Positions 47,340 through 56,933 of a stretch of DNA of 64,000 bases are shown here, piece by piece. The notes beneath the pieces are model-generated. The model saw only the letters and a program-made list of their open reading frames with translations. It was not told where the DNA came from and ran no database searches. Location of the stretch: the NCBI GenBank assembly GCA_030248215.1, contig JASANG010003737.1, positions 164,463-228,462 of the forward strand, given 5' to 3'. The translations under genes were made by a program, and so were the position numbers. Position 1 is the first letter of the stretch; every line of letters begins with the position of its first letter. Origin of the DNA: Enoplolaimus lenunculus. Lineage: Eukaryota; Nematoda; Enoplea; Enoplida; Thoracostomopsidae.

Positions 47340-48560
47340 TCTGTACGGATCCCGAGGCAAAAAATGGCAAGGTACAAATTTCCTGAGACCTCGAAATGAC
47401 TAGTGTCATTCAATAGAGCTCGTCGTAATGAGCAACAAAAATACCCAGACCATGGGTCAGGGACGTTTCGCCCGAAAATTGTACCCCATTAAGACTCGAA
47501 ATTTTGTATATGGAGCCTCACGGATCCGGGGGCAGAAAAACGCCAAAATGTGAATTTTTAGATACCTTGACGAGACCTATACCGTTCGATAGAGCTAGTC
47601 GCGCTGAGCAAGAAACATACCCTGACCTTGGGTCCAGGACTTCTCCTTCGAAAGTTATGGCCACCCAATGTTTTGTGAAAATTACATGTAAAATTTTACG
47701 GATCCCGGGGTGAAAAATGCAAAAATGCGAATTTCGGAATTCGCGGTTGAAACCCCCACCAATCGATAAAGCTCGCCGAGCTGAGTAAGAAAACTACCCT
47801 GACTGGGGCTCGGAAATTATTCGTTCAAGAGTTAGAGGTATCCATAGTTTTTGAAATTTAGTGTGTATGATTTTACGGATCCGAGGTTGAAAAATGCAAA
47901 AATGCGAATTTTGGAATTGAGCATCGAGATTGGTATCAATCGACGCAGCTCCTTACGCTGAACAAGAAAAATACCCTGACTCGGGGTCTGCGACTCTTTG
48001 CTCGGAAGTTATAGGCTTTTTTCGTTTTGGGAATTTTACATGTATAATTTTACGGATCCGAGGTCGGAAAATGCCAAAATACGAATTTCAGAATCTTTAG
48101 TTGGGACCCCTACCATTCGATAGAGCTTGCTGAGCTAAGCAATAAAACCACCCTGACTTAGGGTCTGCGATCAGTCGTTAGCGAGTTACAGGTCTCTCCG
48201 TTCCCCGGTATTTTGCGTGTGTGAATTTACGGATTGGAGGGGTGGAAAATGCAAAAACACGAATTCGGGAATTCGCATTCACCGTTCCTATATTTCAATA
48301 GAGCTCAAGGGGCTGAGTAATAAAACCACCCTGACCTGGGGTCTTCGACTAACCGTTAAAGAGTTATGAGCTCCTGAAATTTCGGAATCTCTACGTACAA
48401 TGTTTACGGATCTTAGGACAAAATTGCAGAATCATGTTTTCTAGCATCTGGGGTTAGGAATGGTCTCATTCGGTTCGGTGCGTTCCGGGAAGCAATAAAA
48501 CCACCCTGACTGGTACCCGTGAACAGCTATTTCGAAAGTTACAACCATTACGATTTCCTA
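47340..48560. repeat. 177-bp satellite array, about seven units
   Basis: Units are anchored by TTTTACGGATCC(C)GAGG at about 47345, 47519, 47697, 47873, 48050, 48231 and 48408 (spacing 174-181). Each carries AAAATGCAAAAATGCGAATTT, then CGATAGAGCTCGC, GAGCTGAGCAA and TACCCTGACTTGGGGTC. Units are well diverged from each other, so the array is old. Confidence 0.85.
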
Positions 48561-48599
48561 GGACCCTACATTTTGAGTGTCTCTCTGGACCGAGTTTAA

Positions 48600-49460
48600 G
48601 CTACTGTCAAGTTTTATCAGCTACATGAGTCATTTTAACGGCAGGATGAACATAACAATAGTTTTCATCAGTAGGTTCAAATAAGATTGTGCAGCATGAA
48701 TTGTACTTTGGATGTTTTACTGTGCTAATTTGCTATAACCTTGTTCTTTTAATCAATGAGTTGGACTGTCCTTGTTTGGATGTTTGCTAATTGTATTTTG
48801 AACCCTGTTGTGGAACGATTCGAAATCTTTTACTAGGTACTCGGGTTAGGCACTTTGTAGGGCGGACATCTTAGAACTCAAAGGAGAACAGGAAACCTGG
48901 CACCCGCAGCAGTAATTTCAGAACATGTCTCTTTCCACCAGGTAACCAGACTTAAACTTACTCTCGGTGTACTAGGCCGCATTTATACGTTCAGCTTACA
49001 AGTTACCCTAATGGGTTGAGGACTGCTTGTGACTAAGCTTATGCTCCGTGTAACGGTATGCTTGAATAGGGGTGCGTTACGAGTGCCGAGATTATTTCGT
49101 ATTAATGTGTTTCTTGTAGTTTATTTTCTTTGGTTTTGATATTTCTTAGCTAATTGCGATTTATTATTCGGGTTCCCTATACAATGCAGGTTCTGAAAAG
49201 CTGACCGCACCCTCCTTTCTATCATTTGCTTCGGTTAAGAATACTAGGGAAAAAGATATGTCACACTTAAAAGGGAAAGTGATCTGGCGGTGAAAGTCAT
49301 ACATGCGTGCCGGTGGGTCTTGGAGGTTACTTAGCACTTGGGCCTGAGTACGGCGATGTCAAAACCATAGTGTTTTCCCCGCCCTAATCATGGGGGACTC
49401 CAATATTTCGGCGCGACCCCTTTTTGTGATGGACAGTCAATTTCACGCGTAAATTTAAAC
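48600..49460. other. Non-coding part of the 7.86-kb insertion
   Basis: No ORF or internal repeat recognised between the satellite and the promoter. Confidence 0.4.
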
Positions 49461-49725
49461 CGTCCAATCAGCGTGCACCGATTGTGACGGTTGAATTCTT
49501 TTCATTGGCTGTTTGCAGCGGATTTCCGTAACCAATAGCATCGCGTTTCGCCGCGTTTTTTTCTCGTTGTTTTATTGGCTCTTTGTAGCCGTTTTACCAT
49601 AGCCAATAGTATTGTCTCTGGCCGCGTCTGTTCTGAGTTTTTCATTGGCCGAAAACTCAAACCAATCACCTGAGGCCTGAGAGGGGTATATAAGAGCAGT
49701 GCACGGGCTGTATTTTCAGTTCAGT
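49460..49725 (+). promoter_or_regulatory. Strong RNA polymerase II promoter: seven CCAAT boxes, TATA, initiator
   Basis: CCAAT or its inverse occurs at 49464, 49504, 49532, 49574, 49603, 49644 and 49662, alternating strictly in orientation. TATATAAG lies at 49687-49694. The initiator TCAGT begins at 49716, with its A (49718) 31 bp from the first T of TATA, the canonical spacing. TCAGT is repeated three times in a row. CCAAT boxes are NF-Y sites in animals. The downstream transcript shows no ORF. Confidence 0.8.
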
Positions 49726-50448
49726 TCAGTTTTCAAAGATTTTTCAGTCGCGAGCTCGAGCCGCGGCAGCAAACCGGTTCTCTGCGGTGCACTGTATGGC
49801 GACACGGTGCACTTGGGAGAATTCGGGGCGCTGTATTAAAACGTACCGGACGGGGGTACCAGAGATGCGCTCAGAGCGCTACCAATTTTAGCAAAATTAA
49901 TGAGCTATAGGCCCAGTTAAGACTATGTAGTTTCACAAAGGGGGTGCGAGTAAAATTTCTAAAAATTCAGAGTTCCTTGTAGTTGGCGACAACACAGGGC
50001 CTCAACTTAATTTGGTCTTAACTTTTGAAAATCCGTTTACAGTGGTAAAATCTAAAAGTAACCCAACTGGTGAAGGATAACCCGACTGGGGTCGAGCTGT
50101 GCAATTGTCAATCGCGACGGGAAGGCCACCGCAGTCTAGTGCTAAGCACTTAGGATATGTCAAACAAAAGAGCCAAGCCCCGGTCACGCTAGAAAAATTT
50201 GGTTTACCCCGTGACTTAAATGGTGCTTGCCGGGCCTTACTTAGGTTAGCAGTAAGAATTTTCCCCAGGTTGACAATTGAACTGCTGGACGTGTGGCCCG
50301 TGTAGGACTTGCAAATTCCAGGAAACTCTAAACGAGACTTTGTTGTGCATCAGACGCGATCGGAGACATGCTTAGCCAGTGCTTAGGACAAAGGAATAGT
50401 CTTAGGACCACGAGTATATTTCCCAGGGGTCCATGGTACGCATGTGTG

Positions 50449-52680
50449 GCATTTTAGACCGCAACTTAAGTCACTATCCTATCGAGTCCTTCGTGCTACG
50501 CCCCTTGGAGGGATTCCCCGCCCAATTGCACATGCCAGTCAAGGGTGTCTTTTGGACTTAAGAATTCTTTGACCCACGTCGTCCAAACACATTGGGGCTC
50601 GGTAGCTTATAATCTCAGCAACCGCGCCGACCTAAAACGCTCAGCATTCTAAGGCCCGATATCCTAGCGGTAATGGGTCATCCACGTTATACTGTCTAGG
50701 CTACTGTAAAAAATTGTCCCCACGTACGAGCCCCTAAGTCTGTAATTTTACTGTTTCCAAATTACATGTCCAAATGTCACTCATATCCTGTTTAGACCCT
50801 ACTGACAACTCGCACTCTCGATAGACGACCTATGCTTGGTCACGTTGCCGTCCATACCCAAGCTAATATGTCAATACGTTATTTAAAGGGCAACTGTTTT
50901 GTCCAGAGTCTGTCAGAAGGGACTGAGCTTATTTCACAACACAAAGTTTGTCGGAAGGAACTTTGCTTTGCAATTATACAGGGTCTGTTCGAAGGAACTC
51001 GTATTGTCAGACACTGTGTCCAGACAGTGTCTACATTGTCGTTAGTCCTTTCGAAGGACCTGCTTTCAAAACCCACTTTCTAGCTGCACCTTCTGTAAAG
51101 TCTTTATAGCTTAAGGACATTGTCGTTTTGTCCCGCCCTTAATACCAGGTGTGTGGACAATTTTTTACAGTAGCGTAGACAGTATTACGTGGATGATCTA
51201 TAAGGTGGTTAGTCCACGTTCAGGTCGCTACAGGTACACGTTTAAACTTGCTAATTTCTGAAAGCAGAAGATTCATGAATTTCTGTACTTTTAGCAATTA
51301 CGTTTAACTATTCAAACTTATTCTTGCTATCAGCGCTCGGCGCAAACTAACTCAACTCAAGTCAACGTTCAACTTTCGATAACCTGAGGCATATCCCAAT
51401 TAAGGTATAACCATGTTTCTCATATCATACGTACTATGTGCTGCTACAATAAATCAAAACTTTACCGGGGTATGATTATTGCACCTAGAGCGCTATTTTG
51501 AACATCCTGGCCTTGAGCCATGGCTCTTAAAATATTTTGTGTGGCATTTCAGACCGCAACTTAAGTCACTATCCTATCGAGCCCTTCGTGCTACGCCCCT
51601 TGGAGGGATTCCCCGCCCAATTGCACATGCCAATCAAGGGTGTCTTTTGGACTTAAGAATTCTTTGACCCACGTCGTCCAAACACATTGGGGCTCGGTAG
51701 CTTATAATCTCAGCAACCGCGCCGACCTAAAACGCTCAGCTTTCTAAGGCCCGATATCCTAGCGGTAAGGTGGTTAGTCCACGTTCAGGTCGCTATAGGT
51801 ACACGTTTAAACTTGCTAATTTCTGAAAGCAGAAGATTCATGAATTTCTGTACTTTTAGCAATTACGTTTAACTATTCAAACTTATTCTTGCTATCAGCG
51901 CTCGGCGCAAACTAACTCAACTCAAGTCAACGTTCAACTTTCGATAACTTGAGGCATATCCCAATTAAGGTATAACCATGTTTCTCATATCATACGTACT
52001 ATGTGCTGCTACAATAAATCAAAACTTTACCGGGGTATGATTATTGCACCTAGAGCGCTATTTTGAACATCCTGGCCTTGAGCCATGGCTCTTAAAATAT
52101 TTTGTGTGGCATTTCAGACCGCAACTTAAGTCACTATCCTATCGAGCCCTTCGTGCTACGCCCCTTGGAGGGATTCCCCGCCCAATTGCACATGCCAATC
52201 AAGGGTGTCTTTTGGACTTAAGAATTCTTTGACCCACGTCGTCCAAACACATTGGGGCTCGGTAGCTTATAATCTCAGCAACCGCGCCGACCTAAAACGC
52301 TCAGCTTTCTAAGGCCCGATATCCTAGCGGTAAGGTGGTTAGTCCACGTTCAGGTCGCTACAGGTACACGTTTAAACTTGCTAATTTCTGAAAGCAGAAG
52401 ATTCATGAATTTCTGTACTTTTAGCAATTACGTTTAACTATTCAAACTTATTCTTGCTATCAGCGCTCGGCGCAAACTAACTCAACTCAAGTCAACGTTC
52501 AACTTTCGATAACCTGAGGCATATCCCAATTAAGGTATGACCATGTTTCTCATATCATACGTACTATGTGCTGCTACAATAAATCAAAACTTTACCGGGG
52601 TATGATTATTGCACCTAGAGCGCTATTTTGAACATCCTGGCCTTGACCATGGCTCTTAAAATATTTTGTGTGGATTTTCA
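50449..52680. repeat. 565-bp tandem array, about four units, one interrupted
   Basis: Boundaries of successive units fall at 51204, 51769 and 52334, exactly 565 bp apart. The last three units differ by only a few bases. The first, more diverged unit begins near 50449 and is split by the MITE at 50674-51200. Each unit has one AATAAA. Identical 62-aa frames in two units are by-products of the repetition. Confidence 0.92.
50674..51200. mobile_element. Harbinger-like MITE (family C) inside the 565-bp array
   Basis: 527 bp, ends TGGGTCATCCACGTTATACT and the inverse of TAGATCATCCACGTAATACT, followed inwards by ACAATTTTTTACAGTAGCG. TAA is present at both borders (50671-50673 and 51201-51203) and only once at the matching empty sites 51766-51768 and 52331-52333, which proves a 3-bp duplication. 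Confidence 0.9.
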
Positions 52681-53184
52681 GAGCATCAAGTTACTAGGTT
52701 AAAAGCTATAACTTTTGCTAGCCTTGGTCTGAACTAGGGGTAAGATCAATAAAACCTAGAGGCTTGGATCGATCCGCCTTTTTTATAAGGGTCGCTGACC
52801 GTATGCTTTAAAATTCTTCAGGATCGCCTTTGGATCACCCGTGATACCAGCCATCCTTAGAACAGCAACCAAAGACCACGCTCATCCAGAAACCCGCGCC
52901 TTGGAATTATTAAGAGAAATTCTAGCAGGTGACCCGTTTGATAAAACTCGGCCTAACCCTGATTCCTACGGGTGCGAAATATTTCTCCGCTAAGTGCGTA
53001 TCGTCAAGGGCTTAGGCGTAAGTCGATATCGGAATTTTGTGACTCTCAAAATCCGATATCACGCCAGGGGGACCATCATCCTCTGGACACGTAGGCTTAT
53101 AAGGTAGATCCACGGCCAAGGACACCCGTGAGGGATACCACTCGGATTCGTCCGCAGAGGTACCCGTTGATCGCAGCCGTAACA
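52681..53184. other. Right end of the 7.86-kb insertion
   Basis: Unique sequence with a CAATAAAACC poly(A)-like signal at 52748-52757 followed by TTTTTTATAAGGG, ending in CGTAACA. If this is an LTR, this would be the end of R and the U5. Confidence 0.45.
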
Positions 53185-53668
53185 ATACAACGTATTAATA
53201 CGAATAAGTAATAATAAGAAAAGCACAACTTACGAATACCAATACGATTAGTTTTCAATACTAAGGATTGAAAACTAAATTGAAAACTAAATTGAAACTA
53301 AGTTGTAATTCTAAAAAAAACTAAGGCAACACTAATGTTTCAATAAGAAAACAGTTCCAAACAATCAGAATTCATTCTAAATTCTCGGAAAGTTGCTACC
53401 GCAACAGAACAACATAAAGTACAGACTGATTGAACTAACCAAACAACAATTCACATGAAAATCCAATCTAGGATCAAACAAGTTTTCTTCTGAGCAAAAT
53501 ACCTGTTATTTTGCTCTTATAATAATTTTATATTAAAACTGGTCTTAATCCAGATCGAAATCGTTATTCTCTCTTTTCTTGGATTTTAGGTTTTCCTCCC
53601 AGAGAGGAAAACCTGTTTTTCTGTTAACCGAATTTACTGCGAGGAATCAGCGGTGGGGACCGCTCACA

Positions 53669-53689
53669 TCCCCTCTATTTCCTTTCTTG
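53669..53689 (-). other. Polypurine tract of the LTR element
   Basis: On the minus strand a run AAGAAAGGAAATAGAGGGGA directly precedes the 3' LTR start TGTGAGCGG. This is the expected plus-strand priming site and fixes the LTR boundary. Confidence 0.8.
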
Positions 53690-53915
53690 GCTTCCACTGC
53701 CAAGCAGTTAATAAAAATGACAATGTTATACATACAGTTATAATACGAAATAAAGGCACAACGACCAGCATCTAAGTGAGCTCATGAATGACAAGTAAAA
53801 TCTTGGCAAGTCCATAAGTGAGTTAATGAACATAAATACAGTATATACACGATCTGCAACTTCAAGACATTATTTTTTTAAAACTTCAACTTCAGATCTT
53901 TGAACGACTTGCAGA

Positions 53916-56243
53916 TCAGTTTCGTCGATCCCGATCGCGATCTTTTCGGCCTTTGTAGTAATAACTTCCTTTGAACGTTTTGCCGCGGTCTTCACGCCGT
54001 TGTTCACGACCCCAAAAGTCGTGAGATTGCTTACGCTCCTCACGGTCGGAGCGATCACGCTGGTCGTCATCTGGGCTCGGTTCAGCTGGCGGTGCCCGAA
54101 CACGACGCGCAGCACCGTAGTCAAGCCGCTGGTGAACCGGCACTCGATCGCCTCTAGCATGACGATCTCGTGATGTCGCTGTCCTTGCTTTTGGTACTGG
54201 GTACCGATCGCCTCGTCCGCCGCTGCTAGAATAGCGCGACATCTTTGCGCGCGAACGTCGGCGACGAGTAACTCCCCGGTCTGAGTCCTGGGAGCTACTT
54301 TCATGATCGGTTCCCACCGAACCAATACGTTTCTCGGCGCGAGTCGGCCCACGTTGAACAGTTGCAACAAACGATTCATCCGAATCTTCGCTATGATACG
54401 CTCGCGCCGTGACTTTGCCCATTTGCGTAATCCTTGAATTCCGAAACTTCCGAATTCGACTGTCTTCTGCGGCTTCTTGCTGTAGAAAATTGTCGCCGAA
54501 ATTGCGCATAAATCGCAGAAATTCTTCATCATGCGGATTCGCAGGTGGATTGTAGGAACGATGATCATTCGGCGCATCATGCTTCAACGAACGATTGTAA
54601 CGGATGCCTGCATCGCGAATTGCAGCCCGATCCGCACCTGTCAACTGCCTCAACGTGCGTCTGCGCATATTGTCCAAACGAACTGTAAGTTCACCAAGCA
54701 TCTGCATTGTTCGCGGATCACTCGGTGCTGTCGTATGCGCCGTGATATACGCCACGTTGTCACGCTCGAATTCGTCACGCGCTCGCCAATAACCGTCATC
54801 CGTGTATGCATTGTCCATAACAGCATTACATTTGCTTGCGGCGCGTTTGTTTTTGACTGCGTCATACTGTTGACTCAGCAAAGCACGACCGATCGGCAAG
54901 AACGCGGCACGCGGTGCCTGCGCAAATGCCCGTCTACGCCATGGAATACGACGCAGTACCCAATCCCGCAGCTCCATAGCAAACCAACGTATAATGTTGT
55001 CATACTGCAGCGGCGTTAGGTACGGCGCCCGGTTAAATACCTCGTATCGTATACCACGCTCGACAAACCTGAGACAGTCGAGGTATACCGCGAGTGACAC
55101 GTTCGACAATAGACGAAAACGAATCAGACTTATGAATTCGTACGTCCAAGACCTTCGAATATCCGACAGTTGCGTTTCCGTCAACGGACCAACTGGGCGC
55201 GCCACACGCTCGTTGACATTGAAATAGTACGCATGTAGTCGATATTCGTAATTTTGTGGAAATCTACTCATGAGTTCTCCACCGGTCAACAGACATTGAT
55301 CAGGCAGGACTACCACATTCGGATCCCAATCCTCCGACTGCGAGTCCACTGCTGACTGTTTTGTGTCACCCACAGCCTCTCCGGCTGCAGCACCGGACTT
55401 TTGAGCACTCTTCCGCTCAATGACGGCTTCCTTAGGGGAAGGCTGCGCTGTCTCCGTCGATCCCGGTTGCCCGGCCGACACGAGATTGCAAGAAACTGCG
55501 CGCTGCGCTTCCCCGTCCGGAGCTGCTAATGCCCGAGAAGGTGTTGGTTCCTCGGACACCAGCACGCCAGGAGCGGTGCTCACCAACGTTACTTCCCGTT
55601 GTGCCTGCACAGTTATCGGTGGTACCACCAACGTTGACTCGGTCACGATGGTTTCGGATACCTGTGTGCTGGGCACAGAAGTAACTGGAGTCACAGCTCT
55701 TGAGCTGGACTCTGCTGCGCCACGTGTATCCGGTAGAACACCCGATAACGGCCCACTTGACGTCTGTTTGTGAGGCACCGTTGTAATTGCCTCCTTCTGC
55801 TGCACAGCGACCTTCAACGGGGACACTTGATGTTGTTTTTCATGATTGTCATTACGTTTCCTGGTCCTTTTCTTATACGTTGAAGCGCTGAGCAGCGTCT
55901 CAAACGAATCCACACGAGGCCGAGCAGCCGAAGGACGCACCGCATCCGCGTAAGTACGCGTCACGCTTCGCTGTCCTGCCTGTGCAGACGATGGCTTCGC
56001 CGGCTTTCGTGACTCGGTCACTTTAGAGGGCGGTGCCGACTTGTGCACTACGTCTCTCGACGATTGCACCACAGTCGACATCACCGGTTTTGATGACTTG
56101 GTCATCGAAACCGATGTCGATGCAGGTGTTGTCTTCGTCGTTGCTGATTTCGACGCTATCACCGATTTACCCGATTTGATTGATTCGTACGAGACTGTTC
56201 TCACTACCGTCACTGGCGTCAATTTGACTAGTGGAATGCGCAT
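53916..56243 (-). CDS. Long unrecognised ORF of the LTR element (775 aa)
   Basis: Occupies the place where pol would be, after the protease. Residues 1-300 are rich in Ser, Thr, Pro and Val. Residues about 310-560 look helical, with aromatic and Arg-rich text such as RRSWTYEFISLIRFRLLS and LRDWVLRRIPWRRRAFAQ. The last 150 residues are dense in Arg, Asp and Ser, ending KGRKDRDRDRRN, typical of RNA-binding tails. No polymerase, RNase H, integrase or envelope motif is visible. Its length and open frame argue for selection until recently. Function unknown; structural or RNA-packaging roles are only guesses. Described here as part of a fossil element. Confidence 0.6.
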   Translation of the reverse strand: MRIPLVKLTPVTVVRTVSYESIKSGKSVIASKSATTKTTPASTSVSMTKSSKPVMSTVVQSSRDVVHKSAPPSKVTESRKPAKPSSAQAGQRSVTRTYADAVRPSAARPRVDSFETLLSASTYKKRTRKRNDNHEKQHQVSPLKVAVQQKEAITTVPHKQTSSGPLSGVLPDTRGAAESSSRAVTPVTSVPSTQVSETIVTESTLVVPPITVQAQREVTLVSTAPGVLVSEEPTPSRALAAPDGEAQRAVSCNLVSAGQPGSTETAQPSPKEAVIERKSAQKSGAAAGEAVGDTKQSAVDSQSEDWDPNVVVLPDQCLLTGGELMSRFPQNYEYRLHAYYFNVNERVARPVGPLTETQLSDIRRSWTYEFISLIRFRLLSNVSLAVYLDCLRFVERGIRYEVFNRAPYLTPLQYDNIIRWFAMELRDWVLRRIPWRRRAFAQAPRAAFLPIGRALLSQQYDAVKNKRAASKCNAVMDNAYTDDGYWRARDEFERDNVAYITAHTTAPSDPRTMQMLGELTVRLDNMRRRTLRQLTGADRAAIRDAGIRYNRSLKHDAPNDHRSYNPPANPHDEEFLRFMRNFGDNFLQQEAAEDSRIRKFRNSRITQMGKVTARAYHSEDSDESFVATVQRGPTRAEKRIGSVGTDHESSSQDSDRGVTRRRRSRAKMSRYSSSGGRGDRYPVPKARTATSRDRHARGDRVPVHQRLDYGAARRVRAPPAEPSPDDDQRDRSDREERKQSHDFWGREQRREDRGKTFKGSYYYKGRKDRDRDRRN

Positions 56244-56393
56244 CTGCTGTTAAACTTCCTTCGTCACACGAATTGGTTCCAAGTCCACTTCGTCACGCCC
56301 GGGCAAATCAATAATGTTGTCGTCAACTATCGACAAACGTTGCTCTCGATCTTACTGAACCCATTCTTCGAGCCGTTTCTTCCTTGCCGACTT

Positions 56394-56816
56394 CTATGTC
56401 GATGACTTTGAAGTTGTTGATTTCTCCGGGGTTTGCATAACGATGTTTTCAATTAATTCCAACTTTAACAAACCCCCATCACGTACCTGTCTTGATTTCC
56501 AAGATCTAACCTTGGTGCCGTGCACCGTTACTGTTGAACGTACGTAATTCAAGACCACACCAAAGTTCGTCAAAGTATCTTCACCCAGGATCAGAGACCC
56601 CTGCATTGACGGCATGACATGAATCTGAACCATTTTGGTGACGCCTCCGAGTGTGACGCTGTGATTCATACATCCAAGAGTCTTTTGCGCTGGTGCGGCT
56701 TCGTAACCGAAACAGTCGATCACATGGGATGTATCCATCGGTATATCCGAAAAATACAAATCATATAAATGCTTATGCATCAACTTTAAATCCGCACCAC
56801 TGTCTAACAGACCCAT
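56394..56816 (-). pseudogene. Retropepsin-like protease region of the LTR element (fossil)
   Basis: Contains the active-site motif LLDSGAD near its start and the second conserved block SLILGEDTLTNFGVVLNY, in the spacing usual for aspartic proteases of Ty3/gypsy-like elements, which cleave Gag. It lies between the Gag region and the long ORF. Confidence 0.8.
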
Positions 56817-56933
56817 AACTAATAGATTATTAATAGTTATTTCGACATTGAATCCGGTGGGTTTTACACCGGTTCCACAATTAGTCGCGATGTACGCGGT
56901 TGGTACAGTAGCCGAAATACTCCTACCGTCTGC

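Larger units (their letters stand above)
45322..53184 (+). mobile_element. 7.86-kb TG...CA insertion; possible giant solo LTR (fossil)
   Basis: The borders are exact by comparison with the intact LTR: it begins TGTCAGGGACACATCCC, ends GCAGCCGTAACA, and duplicates ATAC (45318-45321 and 53185-53188). TG/CA ends and a 4-bp duplication match LTR elements. Neither end recurs inside, so there is no second LTR copy. It contains a 177-bp satellite, one strong plus-strand promoter, a 565-bp tandem array, AATAAA signals and no credible protein. I infer a solo LTR of unusual length, U3 about 45322-49717 and R-U5 after that. An unrelated type of element is the alternative. Confidence 0.55.

Noticed and set aside
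51479-52232. Two identical 62-aa ORFs at 51479 and 52044
   Set aside because: They lie in successive units of the 565-bp tandem array; the identity comes from repetition, not from a gene.
54531-55019. Plus-strand ORFs within 54.5-56.2 kb and 56.9-58.5 kb
   Set aside because: Shadows of the minus-strand coding regions of the LTR element.
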